From Actinoplanes sandaracinus (GTDB taxonomy: Bacteria > Actinomycetota > Actinomycetes > Mycobacteriales > Micromonosporaceae): a DNA stretch of 64,000 nt. Shown here piece after piece: positions 21,291 through 30,400 of this stretch. The stretch is taken from positions 339,559 to 403,558 of the forward strand of contig NZ_JASCTH010000002.1 of assembly GCF_030009775.1 (NCBI RefSeq), in the 5' to 3' direction. How positions within the stretch are numbered: position 1 is the first letter of the stretch; every line of letters starts with the position of its first letter. The notes beneath the pieces are model-generated. The model was not told where the DNA came from. It saw nothing but the letters and a program-made list of their open reading frames with translations, and made no database searches. Position numbers and translations under genes: made by a program.

Positions 21291-22466
21291 TCAGCCCGGG
21301 AAGGCCCGGCGGGGACAGCGGGTGCCGTGCTGCGCGAGGAACGCCGCCTCGTCGTCGAGGTAGAACGCGGGCCGTTCGTCGAACTCGTCGTAGTAGCGGT
21401 GGAAGACCGGCGTGAGGCCGCCGGAGATGGGTGGGACGATCCAGGTCCAGTCGGCGGGGACGCGGCGGCCGGCCTTCTCCTCGTTGCGCAGGTGGGTGAT
21501 GAAGCGCTGCGACTCGGTGTGGTGGTCGCTCATCTTGACGCCGGCGACCTCGAAGCTGTGCAGGACGGCACGGTTGAGCTCGACGAGGGCACGGTCGCGC
21601 CACAGGGTGGATTCGCGGCTGGTGTCGAGGTCCATCCGTGCGGCGACCAGCGGCAGCAGGTTGTAGCGGTCGGCGTCGGCGAGGTTGCGCGCACCGATCT
21701 CGGAGCCCATGTACCACCCGTTGAACGGGGCCAGCGGATAGTGCACGCCGCCGATGGTGAGGCGCATGTTGGAGATCGCCGGTACCGCGTGCCAGCGCAG
21801 CCCCAGTTCGGCGAACCACGCGAACTCGGGATGGCTGAGCGGCACCTCGCGGATGGCGCGTTCCGGCAGCTCGTAGACGCGGACCCCCTCGGACGGCGTC
21901 TCGATCACCAGCGGCAGGACGTCGAAGGCCTCGCTCTTGCCCCGCCAGCCGAAGCCGCGCACGGCCGAGGTGAACCCGACCTGCTTCGGGTCGCCGACGG
22001 CGCTGCCGTCCTCGGTGCGGTACCCGGCGTAGCGGATCAGCTGGTCGTTCCACACGCGGGCGTAGGGCTGGCCGGGCTGGGCGGCCGCGAAGATGCTGAT
22101 CACCGGCCGGATCTGCCCGGTCCCGGCGGTCTGGAGGTGTTGCACCAGCAGCGAGTAGATCTCGTCGGCGGTGCGGGCTCGTCGCCGGTCCAGCACCATT
22201 AGGCTGCGCCAGTAGAGGCGCCCGATGCACCGGCTGGCGTTGCGCCAGGCCATCTTCGCGCCGTGGGTCAGTTCGTCGGTGGTGTGCACGTACGTGCCGG
22301 TGGCGGCGACCTGGGCGCGGACGATGGCGAGCCTGGGCTCGACCGGTCCGAGCCTGGGATTCTCGGTGTAGCAGCGGCGCAGGAACTCCTCGGCTTCGCC
22401 GGGGTCCACCGGTGAGCTCGGATCCCATGGCTCGGCCGGGCAGTCCCGGTAGCCGGGCACGATCAT
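21291..22466 (-). CDS. nos: Bacterial nitric oxide synthase, oxygenase domain
   Basis: Haem-thiolate enzyme that oxidises arginine to citrulline and NO. The haem Cys is in WRNASRCIGRLYWR; the substrate/pterin region is recognisable in NGWYMGSEIGARNLAD. About 391 residues, oxygenase domain only with no reductase domain, the usual bacterial form that borrows electrons from other flavoproteins. The ATG at 22466 has GGAGG 7 nt upstream (22473-22477); a longer in-frame start at 22538 would add 24 residues without support. Roles known in other bacteria include antibiotic and oxidative-stress protection and nitration of secondary metabolites; none is proven here. It lies just downstream of rho. Confidence 0.94.
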   Translation of the reverse strand: MIVPGYRDCPAEPWDPSSPVDPGEAEEFLRRCYTENPRLGPVEPRLAIVRAQVAATGTYVHTTDELTHGAKMAWRNASRCIGRLYWRSLMVLDRRRARTADEIYSLLVQHLQTAGTGQIRPVISIFAAAQPGQPYARVWNDQLIRYAGYRTEDGSAVGDPKQVGFTSAVRGFGWRGKSEAFDVLPLVIETPSEGVRVYELPERAIREVPLSHPEFAWFAELGLRWHAVPAISNMRLTIGGVHYPLAPFNGWYMGSEIGARNLADADRYNLLPLVAARMDLDTSRESTLWRDRALVELNRAVLHSFEVAGVKMSDHHTESQRFITHLRNEEKAGRRVPADWTWIVPPISGGLTPVFHRYYDEFDERPAFYLDDEAAFLAQHGTRCPRRAFPG

Positions 22467-22549
22467 CGAGCGCCTCCGGATTTTTGAGGATGGGGATACC
22501 GGAGGTTCGCACGGCCCTTGATGGGCTGAATCAGACAAGCTGTGCGACG

Positions 22550-22592
22550 AAAACGACGCGGCCCACCCGATTGGGTGGGCCGCGTCGCTTTT
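22550..22592 (-). terminator. Rho gene intrinsic terminator
   Basis: A perfect 15-bp stem (CGACGCGGCCCACCC with a GATT loop on the plus strand) is flanked by AAAA on one side and CTTTT on the other, so it can work in both directions. It follows the rho stop by 7 nt and separates rho from nos. Confidence 0.85.
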
Positions 22593-22598
22593 GTACGG

Positions 22599-24791
22599 TT
22601 ACTCGCCAGGTGTCGACTTGGCGATCTGCATCAGGAACTCGATGTTGGTCCGGGTCTGCTTGAGCCGGTCCATCAACAGGTCCAGTGCCGCGCCGGACTC
22701 CAGCGAGCTGAGCACCTTGCGGAGCTTGTGGATGATCGCCAGCTCCTCCTTGCCCAGAAGGATCTCTTCCTTACGGGTACTGGAGGCGGAGACGTCCACG
22801 GCCGGGAAGACACGCTTGTCGGCGATCTTGCGGTCCAGCTTGAGCTCGGCGTTGCCCGTGCCCTTGAACTCCTCGAAGATCACCGTGTCCATCATCGACC
22901 CGGTCTCGACCAGCGCGGTCGCGAGGATGGTGAGCGAGCCACCGTTCTCGATGTTGCGCGCCGCGCCGAGGAACCGCTTCGGCGGGTAGAGAGCGGTCGA
23001 ATCGATACCACCCGACATGATGCGGCCGGAGGCCGGAGCGGCCAGGTTGTAGGACCGGCCGAGCCGGGTCACCGAGTCGAGCAGCACGACCACGTCGTGG
23101 CCAAGCTCGACCAGCCGCTTGGCCCGCTCGATGGCGAGCTCGGCGACCGTGGTGTGGTCCTGCGGCGGGCGGTCGAACGTGGCCGCGATGACCTCGCCCT
23201 TGACCGTGCGCTGCATGTCGGTGACCTCTTCGGGCCGCTCGTCCACGAGCACGACCATCAGGTGGCACTCGGGGTTGTTGCGGGTGATCGCGTTGGCCAG
23301 AGCCTGCAGCACCATCGTCTTACCGGCCTTCGGCGGCGAGACGATGAGGGCACGCTGGCCCTTGCCGATCGGCATCACCAGGTCGATGATGCGGGTCGTC
23401 AGGATGTGCGGCTCGGTCTCCAGGCGCAGGCGCTCCTGCGGGTAGAGCGGCGTGAGCTTGTAGAACTCGGGACGCCGGCGGGCCTCGTCGGGCTCCATCC
23501 CGTTGATGGTGTCCAGCCGGACCAGCGGGTTGTACTTGTCCCGCCGCTGGTCGCCGGTGCCGCTCTCGCGCGGGGTCGACCGCACCGCACCGGTGACCGC
23601 GTCGCCGCGCCGCAGGCCGTACTTCTTGACCTGTGACATCGAGACGTAGACGTCGTTGGCGCCGGAGAGGTAGCCGGTGGTGCGGACGAACGCGTAGTTG
23701 TCCAGCACGTCCAGGATGCCGGCGACCGGGACGAGCACCTCGTCCTCGGACACGTGCGGCTCCCGGCCGCCCGAGGGCCGGTTGTCCTCACGCGGGTTCT
23801 CGTCACGGTCACGGCCGCGACGACGGTCCCGGAAGCGGCTGCGGCGGCTGCGGCGGCCACCCTCGCCGTCGCTGTCGTCGTCGTCGTGACCCTGGTCGGT
23901 GCGCTGACCACGGTCGTTGCCGCGGTCGTCACGCTGCTGACCGTCACGCGGACCGCTGTCACGCGGGCCGCTGTCACGCGGGCCGCTGTCACGCTGGCCG
24001 TCACGTGAACCGCCGTCACGCGGGCCGCCGTCACGCTGGCCGTCACGTGAACCGCCGTCACGCTGGCCGCCGTCACGCTGGCCGTCACGCGGACCGCCGT
24101 CACGCTGACCGTCGCGCTGGTTGCGCTGCCGGTCACGGTTGCGCTCGCCACGCTCGGGCCGGTCGCCCCGCTCGGGACGCTCGGCGGTCTCGGCGGCGGG
24201 CGCCGGCGCCTCGGCCGCGACGGCCGGAGCGGCGTCCGACGGAGCGGTGTCACGCGGGGCGGTCTCGCGGGGAGCGGTCTCCCGCGGAGCCGACTCACGA
24301 GGAGCCGTCTCGCGGGCCGCCGAATCCCGGGAGCCACGCTCGCGGCGGCTCCGGGACGGGCGCTCAGCCGGAGCGGTCTCGGCCGGAGCTGCTGCGGTCT
24401 GGGGCGCCTCGGCCGGAGCGGCCTGAACCGGAGCGGCCTGAACCGGGGCTGCCTGGACCGGGGCTGCCTGGACCGGGGCCGACTGGGCCGGAGCGGCCTG
24501 GACGGGAGCGGCGACGGCCTCGGAACCGTTGGTGCGCGGGCGCGGGGCCGGCTCGGCGGCAGCGGCGGGGGTGCCGCCACTCTGACGCTCGGTGATCGCG
24601 GCGATCAGCTCGCCCTTGCGCATCCGGGCGGTGCCGGAGATGCCGAGGGAGGCGGCGAGGCTCTGCAACTCGGGCAGCAGCATCGCGGACAGCCCGGTGC
24701 CGCCCCGGCGGCGCTTCGTAGCGGTCGCGGTGGTGCCGGCGCCGTCAGCGACGTCAGAAACACCCGACGTCACGTCGGTGGTGTCGCTCAA
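22599..24791 (-). CDS. rho: Transcription termination factor Rho with long low-complexity insertion
   Basis: Hexameric RNA helicase that terminates transcription. After a Rho_N helical region (about residues 33-70) comes a roughly 260-residue insertion: first Ala/Pro/Gln repeats (QAAPVQAAPVQ), then Arg/Asp/Gly repeats (QRDGGPRDG, SRDGQRDGG) and an acidic/basic stretch. The RNA-binding and ATPase parts follow, with P-loop PPKAGKTM and VLVDERPEEVTDM. Total 730 residues versus 419 in E. coli; such Arg-rich insertions are typical of actinobacterial Rho. The underlying DNA is repetitive and may vary in length between strains. Confidence 0.97.
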   Translation of the reverse strand: MSDTTDVTSGVSDVADGAGTTATATKRRRGGTGLSAMLLPELQSLAASLGISGTARMRKGELIAAITERQSGGTPAAAAEPAPRPRTNGSEAVAAPVQAAPAQSAPVQAAPVQAAPVQAAPVQAAPAEAPQTAAAPAETAPAERPSRSRRERGSRDSAARETAPRESAPRETAPRETAPRDTAPSDAAPAVAAEAPAPAAETAERPERGDRPERGERNRDRQRNQRDGQRDGGPRDGQRDGGQRDGGSRDGQRDGGPRDGGSRDGQRDSGPRDSGPRDSGPRDGQQRDDRGNDRGQRTDQGHDDDDSDGEGGRRSRRSRFRDRRRGRDRDENPREDNRPSGGREPHVSEDEVLVPVAGILDVLDNYAFVRTTGYLSGANDVYVSMSQVKKYGLRRGDAVTGAVRSTPRESGTGDQRRDKYNPLVRLDTINGMEPDEARRRPEFYKLTPLYPQERLRLETEPHILTTRIIDLVMPIGKGQRALIVSPPKAGKTMVLQALANAITRNNPECHLMVVLVDERPEEVTDMQRTVKGEVIAATFDRPPQDHTTVAELAIERAKRLVELGHDVVVLLDSVTRLGRSYNLAAPASGRIMSGGIDSTALYPPKRFLGAARNIENGGSLTILATALVETGSMMDTVIFEEFKGTGNAELKLDRKIADKRVFPAVDVSASSTRKEEILLGKEELAIIHKLRKVLSSLESGAALDLLMDRLKQTRTNIEFLMQIAKSTPGE
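23930..24120. repeat. Tandem repeats encoding Arg-Asp-Gly units in rho
   Basis: Imperfect direct repeats based on GTCACG plus CTGGCC/GGGCCG/GAACCGCC units code for QRDGG and PRDGG motifs in the Rho insertion. A second cluster of 15-bp repeats near 24.41-24.49 kb codes for the QAAPV units. They are coding repeats, prone to slippage. Confidence 0.85.
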
Positions 24792-25131
24792 TGGATTCCT
24801 TCCGTCGGAAAAAGCCCGAGATCACCCGGAAACTCGGCTTTGGGCCGGGTGCCCTCGGAACCCGCTTCGCAACAGCGGCGCGGGAGTTTGTGCAGCACGG
24901 CTGCTCGACCGGTATCCCTCCCGTCAGGGCTTGACGGGTAGGTCTCGGGCGAGTGCAGCAATCAATCGACTGCTGCTCGGCGTATGCCTTGAGAGAGTTG
25001 AGAAAGGGCGTTGGCCCAGAAATCTCGGGTGCGCCGAACCGCAGAGATCGCTTGCTTCGCGGCATGTCTATGAAACCGTGCCAGGTCCATGAGCGTAGTC
25101 AACTCGTGCGACCTGCGGCAACAGGACCCCG
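24792..25131 (-). promoter_or_regulatory. Rho 5' leader region
   Basis: About 340 nt between the thrB stop and the rho start with less GC-rich patches than its surroundings. Rho genes are commonly autoregulated through their leaders, and an untranslated leader with its own promoter is plausible here. I could not identify convincing -35/-10 boxes, and the short reading frames in it lack good starts. Confidence 0.35.
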
Positions 25132-26049
25132 CTAGGCGTGTTCCACCATACCCCCTTTCACACAAGCACCGGCGTCATCCACGCCCAGCACTTCGCCGCG
25201 CCAGTGCGCACCGGGCGCGAAATCGCCCGGGACCTCGGTCAACGCGAGCACGGTCGGCCCGGCGCCACTGACCACGGCGGCCACCCCGGCCGACCGGAGC
25301 GCCGCCACCAGAGCGGCCGTGCCCGGCATGCCGGAAGCGCGGTAACCCTGGTGCAGCCGGTCCTCGGTGGCCGGGAACAGCAGCGACGGATCAACTGTGA
25401 GCGCGTGTGTGAGCAGCGCGGCCCGCCCGGCGTTGAACGCCGCGTCGGGATGCGGCACCTCGGACGGCAGCGCCGCACGCGCCGAGGCGGTGTACCCAAG
25501 TTCCGCGGGAACGAAAACCATGGGGCGTACGCCCGCGGCGGGCGCGAGTTTGACCGCACGTGCCCCGCCCGGCTCGGTCCACGCGATCGTAAATCCGCCG
25601 AGCAGGCAGGGAGCGACGTTGTCCGGGTGGCCCTCCAGCCGGGCCGCGATGCGCAGCGCGGCCGCGTCATCGATCAGCTTCTGTCCGTCCTTGATCAGTC
25701 CACGGGCCAGTTGGACGCCACCCACGATGGCCGCGGACGAACTGCCCATGCCACGCGCCTGCGGGATCCGGTTCACGCACTCCAGGGCCACGCCCGGCGG
25801 CCTCTCCCCCGCCTCGTCGAACGTCGCCAGCATCGCGCGGATGACCAGGTGACGGGCGTCGGTGGGCAGCTCACCGGCGCCCTCACCGTGCAGGGTCACC
25901 GTGAACCCGCCGCCGGTCACGCGGGCGGTCAGGTCGTCGTAGAGCGTCAGCGCGAGGCCCAGGGCGTCGAAGCCCGGTCCGAGGTTGGCGCTGGTCGCCG
26001 GCGTGCTGACGGAGACCGGTTCGGTGCCGAAGGTCAAGCCCATCGCCAC
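25132..26049 (-). CDS. thrB: Homoserine kinase
   Basis: GHMP-family kinase that phosphorylates homoserine, the step before threonine synthase. The N-terminal substrate region VSTPATSANLGPGFDALG and the ATP-binding GHMP motif PQARGMGSSSAAIVGG are intact. Length 305 residues, normal. In relatives it follows thrC directly; here an MFS, an RND pump and a MarR gene separate the two by more than 5 kb, while it still lies upstream of rho. Confidence 0.96.
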   Translation of the reverse strand: MAMGLTFGTEPVSVSTPATSANLGPGFDALGLALTLYDDLTARVTGGGFTVTLHGEGAGELPTDARHLVIRAMLATFDEAGERPPGVALECVNRIPQARGMGSSSAAIVGGVQLARGLIKDGQKLIDDAAALRIAARLEGHPDNVAPCLLGGFTIAWTEPGGARAVKLAPAAGVRPMVFVPAELGYTASARAALPSEVPHPDAAFNAGRAALLTHALTVDPSLLFPATEDRLHQGYRASGMPGTAALVAALRSAGVAAVVSGAGPTVLALTEVPGDFAPGAHWRGEVLGVDDAGACVKGGMVEHA

Positions 26050-26063
26050 ATGCTAGGGCTTGA

Positions 26064-27323
26064 TCATTGGCGGGGAGGCTCCCCGGTCCCGGCAGTCCCG
26101 AATGTCGGCTCGGCCGGGGACGGCCGCAGACGCCGGGTGGCGATCCGCCAGCCGATCGCATAGGTGAGCGTGATCGACGCACAGCCCGCGATGATCCACT
26201 TCTGTTCGACGTGCGCGATGGCCGCGCCCGCGAGGAGCTGACTGATCGCGATGGCGAGCGTCGCCAGCATCATGTCGGTGGCGAAGACCCGGCCACGCAG
26301 CGCGTCCGGCACCTCGCCCTGGAGCGCGAAATTGGAGAGCACCCAGTTGCTGCCGCCGGCGAAGTGCGCGACGAAGACCAGGGTCAGCACCAGCGGGAAC
26401 CACGGCGCGAAGGCGACACCGAGATAGCCGACGCCGTACAGGCCCATGGAGATCGCCAGACCCGGCAGCAGCCAGGACGGGCGGTTCAGCACCGGGCGCA
26501 TCACCAGCGGGCCGACCAGCGCACCCGCCCCGCGCAGCGCGAAGAGCAGGCCGGTGCCCAGCGCACCCACTCCGTGCGCCGCCGCGATCAGCGGAAACAC
26601 CGCCAGCACCCCGTTGCCGAGGCCGACCGCGGACTTCACCGTGACCAGCGCCCGGATGCGCGGGCGGCCGGCGATGTAGCGCAGCGACTCCAGCAGCGCG
26701 GGCAGAGCACGGGCCGGCTCGGCGCCGCCGCTGCGCGGCGCCTGCATCGGGCGCCGGATCAACGCGGTCAGCAGGCTTCCGGTGAGCAGGCAGACCGCGG
26801 TCACAGCGAAGCAGATGTACGGGTTGAAGACGCTGCTCACCACGCCACCGAGCGACGCGCCCACCACCGTCATGGTGCCCCAGGCGGAGCCGGCGACGGT
26901 GTTCGCCGCCGCCAGGTCGCGGGCGTCCACGAGGTTCGGCAGCGCCGCCGACGCCGCCGGCGAGTAGAAGGCCTTCGACACCGCGATCGCCCCGACCGCC
27001 ACCAGCGCCAGCGGGGCGGTGGCCTCGGACCGGACCGCGAAGAGCAGCAGCACCGAGACGAAGGCGGCGACGTTGGAGCAGATCAGGATCTTCCGGCGGT
27101 CCATCCGGTCGGCGACCGTGCCGGTCCAGGGCAGCAGCAGCGCCAGGATGCCGGTGTCCACGGCCAGCACCAGCGCGCCCAGGGTGCCGTCGCCGGTGAG
27201 CTCGGGAAGCAGCACGAGCAGCGGCACCATGACGAACCAGTCGGCGCCGAAGACCACCAGCTCGGCCCCGAAGAGGCGACGGAAGTCACGGTTGCGGGTA
27301 AGGACCGAGAACGAGGCTGGCAC
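26064..27323 (-). CDS. MFS transporter (drug-exporter type)
   Basis: A 419-residue polytopic membrane protein with about twelve hydrophobic segments. The loop GTVADRMDRRKIL after the second helix is the MFS motif A, and the overall pattern resembles the enterobactin-exporter/MFS_3 group. It ends just 14 nt before the thrB start on the same strand and may be transcribed with it. Substrate unknown; location beside an RND pump suggests a role in efflux. Confidence 0.85.
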   Translation of the reverse strand: MPASFSVLTRNRDFRRLFGAELVVFGADWFVMVPLLVLLPELTGDGTLGALVLAVDTGILALLLPWTGTVADRMDRRKILICSNVAAFVSVLLLFAVRSEATAPLALVAVGAIAVSKAFYSPAASAALPNLVDARDLAAANTVAGSAWGTMTVVGASLGGVVSSVFNPYICFAVTAVCLLTGSLLTALIRRPMQAPRSGGAEPARALPALLESLRYIAGRPRIRALVTVKSAVGLGNGVLAVFPLIAAAHGVGALGTGLLFALRGAGALVGPLVMRPVLNRPSWLLPGLAISMGLYGVGYLGVAFAPWFPLVLTLVFVAHFAGGSNWVLSNFALQGEVPDALRGRVFATDMMLATLAIAISQLLAGAAIAHVEQKWIIAGCASITLTYAIGWRIATRRLRPSPAEPTFGTAGTGEPPRQ

Positions 27324-27344
27324 GTACCGACCCTATATAGACGT

Positions 27345-27370
27345 GGCCCGGCCCCTCGCGGGACCGGGCC
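27345..27370 (-). terminator. Hairpin between the RND gene and the MFS gene
   Basis: 11-bp arms GGCCCGGCCCC and GGGACCGGGCC with a TCGC loop and one mismatch, downstream of the RND coding region. There is no T tract, so it is a candidate terminator only. Confidence 0.5.
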
Positions 27371-27390
27371 TGACTATGTGACGCTGACTA

Positions 27391-27474
27391 CTCGGCCGGG
27401 TTCACCGGCCCGCGCGGAGCCTTGAGCACCTCGAACCGGTCGGTGATGCCGCGCGGCGCGGACCGGCCACCGGC
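27391..27474 (-). other. Coding-like in-frame extension past the RND stop codon
   Basis: Directly after the TAG of the RND gene, in the same frame, come 28 sense codons ending in another TAG. Nearly every third position is G or C, as in the neighbouring genes, and the peptide ends FEVLKAPRGPVNPAE. No separate start codon or ribosome binding site is present. It may be the original C-terminus cut off by a nonsense mutation, a read-through extension, or chance. Confidence 0.35.
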
Positions 27475-30400
27475 CTAGGACCGGGCCTCGTGCGCGCCGC
27501 CGCTGGAGTCCGGCGCCGCCCCGGCCGGAACCAGGTCGTCGGCCGGCTCGTCGGCGGCGTGCTTCGGGGCGCCCGGGCCCTGGCGCTTGCGGAGCCGCTT
27601 CGCCTGGCGCTTGGCCCGGCTCTTCTCCTTGCGGTTCTCCACCATGGTGTAGAGCGTCGGCACCAGCACCAGGGTCAGCAGCGTCGAGCTGACCAGGCCA
27701 CCGATCACCACGATGGCGAGCGGCTGCGAGATGAAGCCGCCCTCGCCGGTGAGGCCGAGCGCCATCGGGATCAGCGCGAAGATGGTCGCGATGGCGGTCA
27801 TCAGGATCGGGCGCAGCCGGTGCCGGCCGCCCTCGATCACGGCCTCCTTCACGCCGTACCCCTCGGCCCGGTAGTGGTTGATCAGGTCCATCAGCACAAT
27901 CGCGTTGGTGACCACGATGCCGACCAGCATCAGCACACCGATCAACGCCGGTACGCCGAGCGGAGTGCCGGTGATCAGCAGCAGGCCGATCGCGCCGGTC
28001 GCCGCGAACGGGATCGACACCAGCAGGATCACCGGCTGCAGCAGGCTGCGGAAGGTGGCGACCATGATGATGAAGACGATCGCGATCGCGGCCAGCACGG
28101 CCAGGCCGAGCTGCTCGAACGCCTCCGCCTGGTCGGCGCTGACACCGCCGACCGTGGTCTCGGCGCCGGGCGGCTTCTGGAGGGCGTCCAGCCTCTCGGC
28201 GAGGTCCTTGTTGACCGCGGTGAGGTCGGAGCCGGTGACCGTGCCGGTGACGGTGGCGGTGCGGTTGCCGTCGACCCGGGTGACGGTCTCCGGGCCGCCG
28301 ACCTCCTTGACGTCGGCCACCTGGTCCAGCGGGACCACGCCACGGGCGGTGGTCAGCGGCAGGGCGCGAAGCGCGGCCGGGTCGGCGGGAGCCGTCCCGA
28401 ACGAGATCACCACGTCCTGGGCGGTGCCGTCGATGCTGACCTCACCGGCCGGGGCGCTGCGGAACATGCCGGCCACGGTCTGAGCGATCTGCGCCTCGGT
28501 CAGCCCGGCGGTCGCGGCTGCCTTGCGGTCCACCACCACGTCGAACCGCGGGACGCTGGCCTTCAGGCTGGTGTCCACGTCGGTGACACCGGCGATGCCG
28601 GCCATCGCGGCCCGCACCTGCTCGGTGGCCGCGGCGAGCGCGACGTTGTCGGCCGCGGACACCTGGACGGAGAGCTGGCTGCTGCCCAGGCCGGAGCCCT
28701 CCTGGCCGATCTTGATCTCACCCTTGTCGGTGAGCTGGGCGAACTGCTCGCGCAGCTCGTCGGAGAGCTTCTCGCCGTCGACGTCCTCGCCGAGCGCCAC
28801 GTTGAAGGTGGCGTTGCCGGCGCCGCCGCCCCCGGCGAACGGGTTGGCCGCGTTGCCGCCGACGGTGACCTGATAGGTGGTGATCTCGGCGCGGGCGGCG
28901 AGCACCGCCTCGACCTTCTTCGCCGCCGCGTCGGTGGCCGCCAGGCTGGTGCCCGCCGGCAGCTCCTGCGTGATCGTCAGGCTGTCCTGGCCGGACTCGT
29001 CGAGGAAGTTCGTCTCCAGGTTCCGGCCGAGGCCGACAGTGCCGCCCAGGACCAGCAGGCCGATCAGGACCGTGGTCCAGCGCTTGGTGGTGGCGAAGTT
29101 GATCACCGGCAGGTAGGCGCGCTGGAGCGGGCTGCGCAGTTCCTTCGCCTCCGCGGCCTTGCGGAACTCCGCGGTGTCGGCGCCGGCGGCCGGCGGCTTG
29201 AGGAACCAGTACGCCAGCACCGGCACGATGGTCAGCGCCACCAGGAGCGAGGCCAGCAGCGCCACCGTCACGGTGATCGCGAAGGACGCGAAGATCTGGC
29301 CGACCAGACCGCCGACCAAGGCGATCGGGGCGAAGACGGCGACCGTGGTGAGCGTGGAGGCGACGACCGCGCCGGACACCTCCCGGACCGCGCCGAGGAT
29401 GGCGTGCACCTTCTCCTCGCCGTACTCGAGGTGGCGCTTGATGTTCTCCAGCACCACGATCGAGTCGTCCACCACCCGGCCGACCGCGATCGTCAGCGCG
29501 CCGAGGGTGAGCAGGTTGAGCGTGTAGTCACCGATCCACAGGGCGATCAGCGCGACCAGCACCGACAGCGGGATGGACACCGCGGTGACCAGGGTCGACC
29601 GCACGCTGAGCAGGAAGACCAGGATGACCACGACGGCCATCAGGAGACCGAGCAGGCCTTCGGTGGTCAGGCTCTCGATGGACCGCTCCACGTACGGCGC
29701 CTGGTCGGTGATGACCTTCAGCGTGGCGCCGGAGTCCTTCTGGAGCTGATCGAGCATGTCCCGGACCTCGTGCGAGATCGAGACCGGGTTGCCGTCCGGG
29801 CGGGCCGTCACCGCGATGCCGAGGCTGTCGATCCCGTCGGTCCGCGTGTAGGACTCGGCGGCCGGCAGCTTGCTCTCCACCGCCGCGATGTCACCGAGCC
29901 GGACCGGCCCGCGCGCGCCGGTGAGATAGGCGTCCTTGAGCTGGCCGACCGTGGTGATCGGGGTGCCGACCTGCACGGTGAGCGACTTGTCGCCCTGCAC
30001 GACCGCCCCGGCCGGGATGGAGACGCCGTTGGCCTGGAGCACCGTGGTGAGCGAGGTGGGGGCGACCCCGGCCGCGCCCATCTTCGCCAGGTCGGGGGTG
30101 ATCACGACCTGCTTGGCCCGGGCCCCGGTGATCTGGGTGTCACGGACGCCCTCGATCGAGTTCAGTTCCGGTACGACGGTCTGGTTGAGCTTGTTGAGCA
30201 GGTCGGCCTCGTCGGAGCCACCGGAGGCGGCGAGCACGATGGCCGGGATGTCGTCGGTGCCGCCGGCGAAGACCGTCGGGTCGACGTTCTCCGGGAGCTG
30301 CGCCTGGATCCGGTTCACCGAGGTGGTGACCTGGTTGACGGCGGACTCGATGTCGGTGCCGAACTCGAACATCACCACGACGCTCGAGACGTTCTCCCGC

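Noticed and set aside
23930..24120. Possible CRISPR array
   Set aside because: The repeats are short, adjacent without unique spacers, and translate in frame as Arg-Asp-Gly units of Rho.
24754..25065. Candidate leader peptide upstream of rho
   Set aside because: The frame overlaps the rho start in another frame and has poor codon usage; no attenuator structure could be shown.
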